From the NCBI GenBank assembly GCA_963770645.1, contig CAVYQL010000003.1, forward strand, positions 868,001 through 932,000: a stretch of DNA of 64,000 bases, given 5' to 3'. Below are positions 33,447 to 42,431 of this stretch, piece after piece. Position 1 is the stretch's first letter. Each line of letters begins with the position of its first letter. The translations under genes and the position numbers were made by a program. The DNA comes from Bog-473 sp963770645 (GTDB taxonomy: Bacteria; Actinomycetota; Acidimicrobiia; Acidimicrobiales; RAAP-2). Below the pieces are notes generated by a model. The model ran no database searches. It was not told the origin of the DNA and saw only the letters and a program-made list of their open reading frames with translations.

Positions 33447-35609
33447 TCAGCCCCCGGGCGCAGCGCGGAGTTGGACGGTGACACTCTTCGTGGCCGGTGA
33501 CAATGTCACGGTCCCGGTCCCTTGGTCGATCCGGCCAGCCGAGGTGGTCTCGATATTGTCGATGAACTGCGGCAGCTGGAAGAGCACCGGGCCGACAGGT
33601 GGCTGGCCGCGCAGCGTGAGCGATACCGACTGGCCTCTCGATGAAATCTTGAGGCTCAGCCTCCGGCCATCGGTTGTCGGGAAGTTCGTCACCGACATGG
33701 ACCGGTCATTGCCGAGCCACTGGGGGGCGACCCCCCGGCCCACGACGAGGGCACCGTCGCTGCGCACGGCCACGAGCGAGGCAAGAAGCACGCCGTTGGC
33801 CTGCGACATTCCCCAGGCGTGCGGGGAGGCGCCCTGACCGGTCGCCGGGTGAAGTCCGATCCACGGGTTTTGGGTCGAGGGGGCAGATGAGCTCTCCCAC
33901 CATGAGTATGGGCCGCTCTGGCTGTGAGTGATCATGAACTCGTAGCTCAAGATCCCCTGGTCCCGGTGACGCTGGCTGGCAAGGCCGGCCGTCCCGTAGC
34001 CGGCGTTGTAGGCGGTCGAGTAATAGTCACCGGGGAATCCACCAAAGGTATTTGGCGGGAGCTTGCCCTTGAGGCGGCCGAAGCCGTAGTCGTAGGTGGC
34101 GTCGATCATGGTCGCGCCCGGGCCGTTGACCGTCGCTCCGAAAAGCGACGCGTCCCACGCCCAGGCGCCGAGCGGGGACATCCAGTTGGCGTCCTTGGGA
34201 TCCTTGCACCGGTTGGCCGTGTTGGGTCGGACGATCGAGCAGGGGACGTAGTCGAGGTGGTAACGGGCGATGGTCGTGTCCAGTACCTTGTTGGTGGCCG
34301 AGAGCAGGCTGGTGTACTGATCGGTTGCCCAGGCCGCTTCGCTGGTGTCCCCTACGCGCTGCGCAAGGTAGCGGTATGCGGCGAGGCCGATGAGAGCCGA
34401 GTAGTCATCGGTCGTCCAATAGCCCTGCGTGTCGATGTCGTTGGTGGCCGCCATGATCCCCGTGGGGCTGGTCCTCCCCGCGGCGATCGCGTGGGCGGTG
34501 TCCTCGATGCTCGGCTGCGCAGCACCGAGTGGTCCCTCCGTGTCGAAGTTCTGCTTCACGAAGGCCAGGTCTCCGGTCTTCATCAGGTAGATGGCCCAGG
34601 GCACGGAATACGTCCAGACCCCGTCGTCGTAGAAGCCCTCGCCCGGTTGTTCCATGGCGTTGCGCGCCTCGAGGAGGAGCGCGTCGGCATCGGTGAAGTA
34701 GCCCTGGTTGAAGAGGTTGGACAAGATGCCGATGACATCGTGGTTGAACTCGGCCTCGTAGCCGTTGACCCCGTCGTCCAGGTCGTCGCCACTCCGTGCG
34801 ATCTGGGTGTAGATGAACCCGCTGCGGTAGGCATCGTCGAGGGACCGATCGGGAACACTGATCCCGGTGATGGCGGCCAGCTGGTCGTTCCAAAAGCTGG
34901 CCATGTGCGCGAAGTGCTGGTCGAACGTGCCGGCGCCGGCCAGCGCGGCTGCGCTCGGCCACGGGTAGGTTGCCCCGAAGCGGTCCGAGGCGATCACGTA
35001 GTCGTGATCGACCGAGGTGTGGGGGGCCACCGCATCGGGCGCGGCATCGAGCGGGACCAATCCGGGTGAAGGCTGGGGGTCCGCCTCGATCACATGGTCT
35101 GTCGGATTCGTCACGGCAACCCGGCTGTAGACGGCGACAAAGGCGTCGCCACCCAGCACTACCTCATCGCAGAACTCGGTGATGGAGACCTTGGCACCGT
35201 CCCGACTGAACGATGTGATCTGAGCCGGGAGGTAGCCGTCGGCATCGGTCCAGGTGGTCGGGCCGCCGTCGTAGATACCGAAGCCGTAGTTCGTGCCGAA
35301 GCCGATGGCGTCGTTCTTGAGGAGGGTGTCCTGGATGTAGAACGCCCCGCCCAGGCAGGTGACAACGCCCTGGTGATTGCCCTCCCAGCCGATCTCCGAC
35401 GCGGTGCCGTCGATGCCGGTGTAGTCGGCATCGGCCGGTCGGATGTTCAGGGCGCAGTCGTACTTGCTCGCCGGTCCACTGGCAGGCGTGGGGGTCGGCG
35501 TGCCACTCGCGGTCGCTGCGGTCGCAGGCGGCTCCGGCGCCAATACGGCGAGCACGCCGACCGCCAGCACGAGGGCCACCGCTGCCGCCCCCTTTGTTTC
35601 CCCGAACAT
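33447..35609 (-). CDS. Secreted six-hairpin glycosidase-like protein
   Basis: About 720 residues with an N-terminal signal peptide (GAAAVALVLAVGVLAVLAPEPPATAA). After a low-complexity Pro/Thr linker comes an N-terminal beta-sandwich (ADYTGIDGTASEIGWEGNHQGVVTC) and an alpha/alpha barrel (FNHDVIGILSNLFNQGYF, FYDDGVWTYSVPWAIYLMK, YWTTDDYSALIGLAAYRYLA). Acidic residues in those helices could be catalytic. A fold match to the GH15/GH63/GH95 clan is likely from architecture, but no single family signature is certain. ATG at 35609 is chosen because it directly precedes the signal sequence. Confidence 0.6.
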   Translation of the reverse strand: MFGETKGAAAVALVLAVGVLAVLAPEPPATAATASGTPTPTPASGPASKYDCALNIRPADADYTGIDGTASEIGWEGNHQGVVTCLGGAFYIQDTLLKNDAIGFGTNYGFGIYDGGPTTWTDADGYLPAQITSFSRDGAKVSITEFCDEVVLGGDAFVAVYSRVAVTNPTDHVIEADPQPSPGLVPLDAAPDAVAPHTSVDHDYVIASDRFGATYPWPSAAALAGAGTFDQHFAHMASFWNDQLAAITGISVPDRSLDDAYRSGFIYTQIARSGDDLDDGVNGYEAEFNHDVIGILSNLFNQGYFTDADALLLEARNAMEQPGEGFYDDGVWTYSVPWAIYLMKTGDLAFVKQNFDTEGPLGAAQPSIEDTAHAIAAGRTSPTGIMAATNDIDTQGYWTTDDYSALIGLAAYRYLAQRVGDTSEAAWATDQYTSLLSATNKVLDTTIARYHLDYVPCSIVRPNTANRCKDPKDANWMSPLGAWAWDASLFGATVNGPGATMIDATYDYGFGRLKGKLPPNTFGGFPGDYYSTAYNAGYGTAGLASQRHRDQGILSYEFMITHSQSGPYSWWESSSAPSTQNPWIGLHPATGQGASPHAWGMSQANGVLLASLVAVRSDGALVVGRGVAPQWLGNDRSMSVTNFPTTDGRRLSLKISSRGQSVSLTLRGQPPVGPVLFQLPQFIDNIETTSAGRIDQGTGTVTLSPATKSVTVQLRAAPGG

Positions 35610-35969
35610 GTCTGTAACTCTGGGATGCCGCACCGCGCCGACAGCACCGCAAAGCGAATCCGCACTCATTCAAGAAGTCCGTTGAGCTGTCGTGCCTCGC
35701 TCCCGGCGACCCCGAGGGCCAACCCATGTGGGTTCGTCGCTTGACCCAGGGCATCAACCTAGAGGAAGTGCTGGGGGTTCTGACCATTCAAACGGAACTC
35801 TGGAAGAAAGAAATCTCGACGATTGGACGGACGACGAGTAGGCCAAGGGTGCCCACCGAACCCCCTTTTGCTCGGACGAGCAATCAGCCTGAAGCTCAAG
35901 AGTCTCCAGAGGAATGAGCTGGGCGGGCGGCGTCCCACCTACTCAGCGAACTGGGCACCTTGCCGGGAA
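35610..35969. other. 360-bp gap without a recognisable gene
   Basis: Upstream of the secreted glycosidase and downstream of the TetR gene. No long plausible frame, tRNA or strong repeat was seen. It probably holds the glycosidase promoter. Confidence 0.5.
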
Positions 35970-36614
35970 TCAGGCAGTCAGGTAGGCAGTGATTGCATCA
36001 GTAAGGCCGCGCCGAGCTTCTCCGACCTCAGTGAGCGTGCTGATCTCCCCTTGCATCTGGATCCCATGCATCGCCGCCGGGAGAAGTTGTTCGACGCGAT
36101 GGAGTTTCGTCCTCGAACCCACCAGCCCCTCCAACGTGGCACTAATCAGTGTCGTCCAAGCCATATCCACGTGTTCAATGGCGGCGGCTGTGCGCGGCCA
36201 CATTCTCGTCAGGATCTCGTGGTCGCGGCTGAGACACATGCGGATGGTCTGGACCGCTCTCGCTTCGGGGGCGTCGAGGGCGAGCCAGAGCCACTCGATA
36301 ATGGCCGACACCTGCCGGGCGATCGTTCGTTGTTGGCGGACCGAGCCGGCGACGCGGTAGGACGTCAACGCAACGGCCACCTGTTCGAGAACGGCCGCCC
36401 AGAGGCCGTCGGCGTCACCAAACTGGTGCTGAATCGTTCCCCAGGTGACTCCCGCCTCTTTTGCGATTCGGTTTGCGCTCACCGCCTCGGGTGAGCCCGT
36501 GGCAAGGCAGGACACCGCCGTGGCGAGTATCGCCTGTCGATTCTCCCTCCCGCGGCGGTTCAGTCGTGTGCCTTGCGCGCTCAGCCTCACCTGTGAAGTC
36601 GTCGAGCTACTCAC
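35970..36614 (-). CDS. TetR-family transcriptional regulator
   Basis: A 214-residue repressor. NRQAILATAVSCLATGSPEAVSANRIAKEAGVTWGTIQHQFGDADGLWAAVLEQV is the N-terminal helix-turn-helix (residues about 22-70); the rest is a ligand-binding helical domain. GTG at 36614 is used; an ATG at 36683, two bases after the stop of the gene at 36686, would add an unconserved tail. It follows that gene on the same strand, so they form an operon. It is a plausible controller of the divergent promoter region at 37415-37512. Confidence 0.85.
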   Translation of the reverse strand: MSSSTTSQVRLSAQGTRLNRRGRENRQAILATAVSCLATGSPEAVSANRIAKEAGVTWGTIQHQFGDADGLWAAVLEQVAVALTSYRVAGSVRQQRTIARQVSAIIEWLWLALDAPEARAVQTIRMCLSRDHEILTRMWPRTAAAIEHVDMAWTTLISATLEGLVGSRTKLHRVEQLLPAAMHGIQMQGEISTLTEVGEARRGLTDAITAYLTA

Positions 36615-36685
36615 GACCAGCCTTTCACGTCGCCAAGGGGTCTCCAATGATCCAGACCGAACTCGACCCCCGATGTCTCCCATCG

Positions 36686-37414
36686 CTATTGAATGGGTGT
36701 CGCAGCTCGTCGATATTTGCCAGCTTCGATGTTGACGATCTGTCGGTCCGTGTGGCGCTCAAGATGATGCTCGCGAACGTAGGCGCCCGGTTCGGCGGCG
36801 TAGTCAACCGGCTCGGTCTCCAGGGTGATCCTCCATCTGCAGTGCGGCTCGTCGGCGGAGGCTCTGGGCGGAAGCTTCAATGGGTCGATGCGGATGTTCG
36901 GGTTCCAGCGGGCTGCCCCATGGCGAAAGCCGAAGAGTTCGAGGTGACCACAGATCTTGTTCACCATGTAGTCCATGATCTCGGGGCCGCCCGCCTCCCC
37001 CGTCTCGGGGACGACACACTGGGGAGTGAACATCTCCCACTCGTTCTCACCAATCTGTCGGAATGTCAGAGTCATGCGAGTCGACATCGCCGGCAAGCAC
37101 TGCCACACCTTGAGCGGCGTCGTGACCTCATCCTCGCCTGAGAACCCCATGAGACGGCTGATCGTGTAGTTCTCGTGGTCTCCCGCCCCGCCCGCTTCGA
37201 ACCACACCGTGTGGTGCATCTCGTCGGCCACCTCTTGACCGAAGCGCTTCGCGGCCTCTGCGTACCAGCTTCGGTTGACGGCGCCGTAGATCTCGCCGCC
37301 GATCTCCACGAGCTTCATCAGTGCCTCTTTTGAGAAGTCGCTCAGCCGGAGATCTGGTTCGAAGGGACCGCTGTAGTCGTCGAGCTCCTCAGAATCGGGG
37401 TTTTGCAGTGGCAC
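36686..37414 (-). CDS. Conserved protein of unknown function, DUF6125-like
   Basis: A 242-residue protein. LRLSDFSKEALMKLVEIGGEIYGAVNRSWYAEAAKRFGQEVADEMHHTVW resembles DUF6125 (LSREALxKLxxLxxxxYxxLDGxWYxxVEExFGxExAxELDxEVW). Downstream FTPQCVV, MVNKICGHLELFGFRHG and LPPRASADEPHCRW hold conserved Cys and His. The larger divergent gene at 37513 has the same elements twice. No catalytic assignment can be made. It is in operon with the TetR gene and shares a divergent promoter with its relative. Confidence 0.65.
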   Translation of the reverse strand: MPLQNPDSEELDDYSGPFEPDLRLSDFSKEALMKLVEIGGEIYGAVNRSWYAEAAKRFGQEVADEMHHTVWFEAGGAGDHENYTISRLMGFSGEDEVTTPLKVWQCLPAMSTRMTLTFRQIGENEWEMFTPQCVVPETGEAGGPEIMDYMVNKICGHLELFGFRHGAARWNPNIRIDPLKLPPRASADEPHCRWRITLETEPVDYAAEPGAYVREHHLERHTDRQIVNIEAGKYRRAATPIQ

Positions 37415-37459
37415 AGTGGATCATCCCCTTCGATCATGGACGGCGGACTAGTTCTAAGT

Positions 37460-37479
37460 ATCATAGAGCGTTATATGAT
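37460..37479. promoter_or_regulatory. Candidate operator between divergent genes
   Basis: ATCATA-GAGCGTTA-TATGAT is a 6-8-6 inverted repeat in the AT-rich 98-bp gap between the two related divergent genes. It is a plausible site for the neighbouring TetR protein. Confidence 0.35.
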
Positions 37480-37512
37480 CTTTGCCTTGGAGCCGACGGT
37501 CGGGAGGAAGCA

Positions 37513-38802
37513 ATGACAAGGCGACGACCAGAGGACATGTCTCGGAACGAGCTGGCCAAGCTCGCCCGGGAATACATGATCACCGCTCACGTGAACGACC
37601 GGACCGGCCTGGCGGCCGCCCAACTCGATCCGGCCAATCTCGACTACGCCACCATCGCTATCGAAGAGTGGATGGGTGCCAGCCCGATCTACACCCGTCG
37701 CATGCAGCGCGCCCTCGGGTTCGCCGGTGGTGACGACGTGGCAACCATCTTCAAGGGCTTGCAGCTCGACTGCGGCTTCGTCCACCAGTACATGGACGTC
37801 CGCTACGAGGTCGAGAGCCCGCACAAGGGTCGTTTCTGGCTGGAAAGCTGTGGCGCGCTCCTCGATGTCGAACCTCACGGCGAGGAGATGGTCCATACGA
37901 TGTGCCACACCATCGAGGACCCCACCTTCGATGCCACCGCCGTCGCCACGAACCGCCGGGCACAGACTCGTCCGGTTCACCGTCCGCCCCGCCTCGAGTC
38001 GACGGATCCGGCCCACGCACACTGTGAGTGGACGGTGACGATCGACGCCTCACACGACCCGGTCGCCGACCACCCACTGCTGCGCCGGGTGGAGCAGTCG
38101 GCCCTCGCTGGGCTCGAGCTACGCCGCCCTTCAGCGGATCCCGATGATGACGGCCTGGCCCTCTACGACGGACCCGTGCTGGCCGAGCCGCACCTCGAAC
38201 TCTTCTCTCGGGACGCGCTAGTCATCATCTGCAAAGAAGTCGCCGTCCAGGTGCACCTTCTGGTCCGCTCGTTGGGGCTCTCGCTGGCCGACGGGGTCGG
38301 CACCGAGAAGGCGACAGAGATCTTGGAGTCCGAGATGGTCGGCTCAGGCTGGATCATGAGCGAGCGATTGGCCCGCCTGCTCGGTGTGTCCTCCGCTACG
38401 GGCAACCTCGACGAGATCGAGAACATCCTGTCGCTGCACCCGATGTTCCAACCGGCCGAGTACCAGCCCATCGCCTTGGAGTACGAGAGCGATGCGCTCC
38501 ACCTCCGCCTCCTCGACGGTCCCGCCGCGGCGGACAACGATGGGGCGAGCTGGGCCTCGCTGCTGCGATCGGGCCGCGACAAGGGACTGGTTGCCGCCGT
38601 ACAGGCCATCAACCCGCGCGCCAGGGTGGAGTCGATCGAGGGAACCGAGGTGCCGTCGTGGACAATCACCCTCGAGCCCGAAGCCACCCCGGCCGCCGAG
38701 CCGGACTGGGTCGCCATCGGCCACCTGAGCGGTTCCTCGAAGTTCGAGTTCGAGCAGCGTGTCTCGATCACGAAACGTCCGGCCGACCGGGTTCGGACGT
38801 AG
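37513..38802 (+). CDS. Duplicated-domain protein related to the DUF6125-like neighbour
   Basis: A 429-residue protein with two halves of similar plan. The N-terminal half (residues 1-185) has DMSRNELAKLAREY and IEEWMGASPIYTRRMQRALGF, then WLESCGALLDVEPHGEEMVHTMCHTIEDPTFDATA and HCEWTVTI. The C-terminal half (about 220-425) repeats ELFSRDALVIICKEVAVQVHLLVRSLG, ILESEMVGSGWIMSERLARLLG and SWTITLEPE. Paired Cys and His recall the shorter neighbour. GGGAGG lies about 6 bp before the ATG. Function unknown. Confidence 0.6.
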   Translation: MTRRRPEDMSRNELAKLAREYMITAHVNDRTGLAAAQLDPANLDYATIAIEEWMGASPIYTRRMQRALGFAGGDDVATIFKGLQLDCGFVHQYMDVRYEVESPHKGRFWLESCGALLDVEPHGEEMVHTMCHTIEDPTFDATAVATNRRAQTRPVHRPPRLESTDPAHAHCEWTVTIDASHDPVADHPLLRRVEQSALAGLELRRPSADPDDDGLALYDGPVLAEPHLELFSRDALVIICKEVAVQVHLLVRSLGLSLADGVGTEKATEILESEMVGSGWIMSERLARLLGVSSATGNLDEIENILSLHPMFQPAEYQPIALEYESDALHLRLLDGPAAADNDGASWASLLRSGRDKGLVAAVQAINPRARVESIEGTEVPSWTITLEPEATPAAEPDWVAIGHLSGSSKFEFEQRVSITKRPADRVRT

Positions 38803-38930
38803 AGCCCGATCGACGAGACGGGCAACGTCGCATCAGCCATCGACGTACTGGGGCAGGCTGAGCACCCTGATTCCAGAGCCGTCCAGCGATTACATCGGTC
38901 AAATTCTCGACCCCTCCGAAGAGCCCCGGC

Positions 38931-39092
38931 GCGACACGAAAAGGACACAAGAATTCCGTTGGAGTTCCGTTGGAGCTCTCTGAGGGTGCCGACGAGCAGC
39001 ACCCGAACCAGTTGGATTTCAGGTCTCCCGCGCTGAGACTTGAGCGACAGGTTGGTCGAGGGGAAACAGAAGGCTTAGCGAGGACACGGAGC
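38931..39092 (+). repeat. ssrA-downstream sequence, copy 2
   Basis: The blocks GACACGAAAAGGACACAAGAATTCC and GGCTTAGCGAGGACACGGAGC match those at 30920-31078 in order and spacing, but the tmRNA T-arm core is missing here. It may mark a junction between two successive elements. Confidence 0.7.
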
Positions 39093-39133
39093 AAACCGGA
39101 CTCCCGCAGCGACCCTTGACCAACCGGACCCGT

Positions 39134-39174
39134 CCTCGAGATCACAATGCTAGAGGCCGGCCATGGCCGGCCTC
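39134..39174 (-). repeat. GGCCGGCC hairpin, inverted copy
   Basis: CCTCGAG-ATCACAATGC, then GAGGCCGGCC (39153-39162) and GGCCGGCCTC (39165-39174) with a 2-nt loop. It is the reverse of the arrangement at 31137-31176. Confidence 0.8.
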
Positions 39175-39437
39175 CATGCTCCTTCTCAGGATTGCTACCG
39201 CGTCCTTGCCTCCGGTTCGATTGGTGGGCCCATAACGAGGTGGGCTCTCCGTCGAGAGGCGTGACCACGGAAGAAAGCGTCGGACTCGGCTTACCTCGGG
39301 CCTGCCAGTCTCGGCTACCTGCCAGGGGAGGGTTTGGTGATGACGTTGACCAGCATTCCGGCAGACCCTCCCGTCAGTCGGCCTCGGGAGGTTGGTAACG
39401 GCGCGAGGTTCTCCGCCGCGCCGAGGGGCGCGTCGGC

Positions 39438-39755
39438 CTAGTTCAGCGCCTGCTCCCCAACCCAGTTGCGCCTAACCACGAAGGACCACGCGACCAGGCA
39501 AAGAGCGTTCACAACGACTGTGGCTACGAGCAGGACGGATCGGTGGTGATCACCACCAACGAGCTGGTAGACGAGAACTGCCGCCACGACGGCGACACCC
39601 ATCGCCGAGGAGGCGATTCCGACCGGTTGCAAGCCCAACATGTTGCGGCGGAAGCCCTAGCTGGCGTTCTCCGCGGCCACACGATGAAAGGTCTCGGCGT
39701 CGCGCATGCGCTCGCGGAGCATCCCCACGTGACGGGATAGCCGATTGGCTACCAT
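39438..39755 (-). pseudogene. Small membrane protein interrupted by an in-frame stop
   Basis: ATG at 39755 gives MVANRLSRHVGMLRERMRD, a TAG at 39657-39659, then GFRRNMLGLQPVGIASSAMG and two hydrophobic segments. TAG follows GAGAACGCCAGC and a TAC there would restore the frame, so a single base change is the likely lesion. Divergent from the membrane-protein operon at 39764. Function unknown. Confidence 0.6.
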
Positions 39756-39763
39756 GCCCCACC

Positions 39764-40471
39764 GTGAAGCGAACCGCCGGCGAACGGATCCTTTTCTGGG
39801 CGATGCCCGCGGTGGCGATCATCTGGATCGCGGCGTTCTTCCTCTTCCCGGGATTCTTGCCGCCCATGTCTCCGGAATGGTCGGCGCAGAAGGTGGCGGC
39901 GTTCTATGCCAGCCACACCTCACGCGTTCGCTACAGCATGGTCCTCTTCAACTGGTTCTGCGTGGCGCTGATCCCAATTCTGATGCTGATCGTGGAGCGT
40001 ATGCGGGGCATGGCACACCGCACGCCGATTTTGCGGTACTGCGTAATTGGGGTCGCCGGTGCTGCCCCGATCGCCTTTCTCACCGCGACGATCTTCTGGT
40101 TGCTGGCGGCGTTCCGGCCCTATCGGCCCCCCGCTCTCACCCAGCTCTACAACGACTTGGCATGGATCACGTTCACATGTGGTGTGCCATTCCTCGTCGC
40201 GCTGTGCTTGTTCCTGGCGGTGGCGATCTACCTCGATGAGCAAGCACGACCCGTGTTTGAGCGGTGGGTCGGCCACTTCAACCTTCTCATCGCCATCGCG
40301 CTGGTGCCGGCAGGGTTTGCCGGCTTGACACTCACTGGACCCTTCGCCTGGAATGGCTTCCTGTCGTTCTGGGTCAAGAACGTCGCCATCGCCCTTTGGC
40401 TCATCGTCATGGCAATGGTGTTGGGACAGGCGCTCGGGCGCGATCGGTTGGCGGAGCAAGCCTCGGCGTGA
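39764..40471 (+). CDS. Seven-helix membrane protein, paralogue 1
   Basis: A 235-residue integral membrane protein. PPMSPEWSAQKVAAFYASHTSRVRYSMVLF is the first loop; AAFRPYRPPALTQLYNDLAW and TGPFAWNGFLSF are conserved in the next protein as AAFRPDRNPEILRWLYDLGF-like and AGVFAWNGVIA. It overlaps its paralogue by GTGA. The pair are internal relatives but the family is not recognised. First of four overlapping rightward genes. Confidence 0.7.
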   Translation: MKRTAGERILFWAMPAVAIIWIAAFFLFPGFLPPMSPEWSAQKVAAFYASHTSRVRYSMVLFNWFCVALIPILMLIVERMRGMAHRTPILRYCVIGVAGAAPIAFLTATIFWLLAAFRPYRPPALTQLYNDLAWITFTCGVPFLVALCLFLAVAIYLDEQARPVFERWVGHFNLLIAIALVPAGFAGLTLTGPFAWNGFLSFWVKNVAIALWLIVMAMVLGQALGRDRLAEQASA

Positions 40472-41244
40472 AGCGACCTGCGCTTCTCGACGATCCAAAG
40501 CGGGAGCTGTGGCTGGCTTGGTACGCGACCATCGGCTTCTATTCCCTCTACACCGTCGTCTTCTTCATCATCACGCGGACTCAGCCGCCCGGGAAGCCGT
40601 GGTACACCCCCAGTCAGGTGGTCGGGTGGTTCGCCAGCCGCCACGAGGGCCTGCTCATCGGCTTTGCGCTGATCTTCGTTTTGGGCGGACTCTCAGCTAC
40701 CTCGATCGCACTGATCACCTACTCAATCCGGCGAATGTCGGTAAGCCGTGCCTTCGCCTACTCCTACCTGATCCTCTACGCCGTCAGTGCGGTCCCCGGG
40801 TTCCTGTTCATCTGCGTGGCCATGACGGTGGGCGCCTTCCGGCCGGATCGCAACCCCGAGATCCTCCGATGGCTCTACGACCTCGGGTTCCTGTCCTTCT
40901 CCGGCACCATGGGCGTCTTCCTGATCGGCTCGTTGATCTGGATGCTGGCCATCCTCCTCGACAAGAACCGTGTTTTTCCGGTGTGGTTCGGCTACCTCAA
41001 CCTGTGCAACGGGCTGACCGAGGTCGTGGTCGCACCCTCGTGGCTCTTCCATGCCGGCGTCTTCGCCTGGAACGGCGTGATCGCCTGGTGGATCAACGTT
41101 GCCGTCTTCGGTCTCTACACCGGGGCCTTCATCTTCCTGTTGCGCAACATGATCCTCCGCGAGGATTTCGGGACTGGGCCACTGCCTGACCTTCCGCCGG
41201 AGGAAGGTCGAGGCCGCATTTTGGCGGAGTTCATGGCGCCATGA
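40468..41244 (+). CDS. Seven-helix membrane protein, paralogue 2
   Basis: A 258-residue relative of the preceding gene. YTPSQVVGWFASRHEGLLIGFALIF, VGAFRPDRNPEILRWLYDLGFLSF, FPVWFGYLNLCNGLTEVVVAPSW and GVFAWNGVIAWW align with the first paralogue. GTG at 40468 overlaps that gene's stop, and its own stop overlaps the COX3-like gene, so all four are likely translated from one mRNA. Confidence 0.7.
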   Translation: MKRPALLDDPKRELWLAWYATIGFYSLYTVVFFIITRTQPPGKPWYTPSQVVGWFASRHEGLLIGFALIFVLGGLSATSIALITYSIRRMSVSRAFAYSYLILYAVSAVPGFLFICVAMTVGAFRPDRNPEILRWLYDLGFLSFSGTMGVFLIGSLIWMLAILLDKNRVFPVWFGYLNLCNGLTEVVVAPSWLFHAGVFAWNGVIAWWINVAVFGLYTGAFIFLLRNMILREDFGTGPLPDLPPEEGRGRILAEFMAP

Positions 41245-41837
41245 CGACGACCGAACGCGATGTGTCGGCGGTGCCGGAGAACGGGTCGTCGGAGCACGTC
41301 CCCGGCGGGCGCGACATCTGGTTCTTCGTGCTGTTCGAGTCCCTTGTCTTCACCTCGTATTTCTGCGTCTACCTCTTCAATCGGACACAGCACGAGCAGG
41401 CGTTTCTACTCGGACAATCCCACCTGCTGCTGTGGCTGGGCGTGCTCGACACGATCGTCCTGCTCTCGAGCTCCTGGGCGGTGGCCCGATGTGTCCAGCA
41501 TGCCCGGGCGGGGCGATTCGATCGCGCCCGGCGAGAGGCGTTCCTGACCGCAGGTTTCGGGTTGGTGTTCCTCATCCTCAAGATCGTCGAGTGGGTCCGA
41601 CTGATTCACATGGGGCACACGTTCACCAGCAGTCAGTTTTTCCAGTACTACTTCTTCCTGACGGCGATCCACTGCGTGCACCTCTTGGTCGGCTTCGTCG
41701 TGCTCGGGGTGCTCGTGTATCAGCTGTCAAACGAGAAGCGGCGTTCTCAAGTGACGGTTGAGACCTGCGCCACCTATTGGCACTCGGTCGACTTCTTCTG
41801 GGTGTTGATCTTCGCCCTGCTGTACGTGGTGAGGTGA
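41241..41837 (+). CDS. Cytochrome c oxidase subunit III-like (NorE-like)
   Basis: A 198-residue protein with five hydrophobic segments, starting GGRDIWFFVLFESLVFTSYFCVYLF, as in NorE, with LVFLILKIVEWVRLIHMGHTFTSSQFFQYYFFLTAIHCVHLLVGFVVLGVL carrying the Glu and the H-x-x-H-L motif of subunit III. It closes CATYWHSVDFFWVLIFALLYVV, the family end. No subunit I gene is found nearby. Paired with a subunit IV-like gene that starts on its stop codon. Confidence 0.85.
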   Translation: MTTTERDVSAVPENGSSEHVPGGRDIWFFVLFESLVFTSYFCVYLFNRTQHEQAFLLGQSHLLLWLGVLDTIVLLSSSWAVARCVQHARAGRFDRARREAFLTAGFGLVFLILKIVEWVRLIHMGHTFTSSQFFQYYFFLTAIHCVHLLVGFVVLGVLVYQLSNEKRRSQVTVETCATYWHSVDFFWVLIFALLYVVR

Positions 41838-42133
41838 TGGTGGAGAACGAATTCAACAAGCGGCTCTTCGGGGTGTGGCTGATCCTGGTGGCCATTTCGC
41901 TGGCCTACCTGTGGATCGATCATGCGGCCACGCATCTGGGAATTCCCACCGCGAGCACGGTCGTGACCGTGTTCGCCATCTGCTTCGCGTTGATCAAGGT
42001 CCGGATCATCATGCGTGAGTTCATGGAGGTACGTCACGCGCCCCTGGTCCTTCGCCGTCTCACGGATTTCTGGGTGTTGCTCATGGCGGTCGCTCTGCTC
42101 GTGGTGTACTTCGCCGGAATGGCGGTGGCCTGA
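41837..42133 (+). CDS. Cytochrome c oxidase subunit IV-like (NorF-like)
   Basis: A 98-residue membrane protein with three hydrophobic segments: VWLILVAISLAYLWIDHAA, VVTVFAICFALIKVRIIMREFMEVRHAP and FWVLLMAVALLVVYFAG. KVRIIMREFMEVRHAP is the typical central motif of prokaryotic COX4/NorF. ATG overlaps the previous stop by one base (TGATG). Confidence 0.78.
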   Translation: MVENEFNKRLFGVWLILVAISLAYLWIDHAATHLGIPTASTVVTVFAICFALIKVRIIMREFMEVRHAPLVLRRLTDFWVLLMAVALLVVYFAGMAVA

Positions 42134-42431
42134 AGTAAAGATGCTCGTTTCCCTGGGGCCACCTTGGGTGGTATCCCCATCGTGCGCACGGGGACGCTTA
42201 ACCGGACCGAAATCGGAGCCCTGCGGCCGGACTCGTGAGCGAGCATTTTGGGCACTCTCTCGGAGCACCATCGCGACACGAATAAAGACAAGAGCTACGG
42301 AAAGGCACGGAATTTCGGTCATTGCTCGTCGGTCGCGGCAAGTGATGAATGAGGTTCACCACTTGTGCCCAACTGACCCACCGTCCCGGCATCGGGGGCA
42401 ACCCGAAGGCCGCAGTGACAAACTTGCGGAC

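Larger units (their letters stand above)
38803..39437. other. 635-bp gap with att-like copy 2 and a hairpin
   Basis: Holds a second copy of the ssrA-downstream sequence (GACACGAAAAGGACACAAGAATTCCG, 38931-38958), then AGGTTGGTCGAGGGGAA and GGCTTAGCGAGGACACGGAGC (39048-39092), which also recur at 31036-31078. A GGCCGGCC hairpin in the opposite orientation lies at 39153-39174. No coding sequence is credible. Confidence 0.7.
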
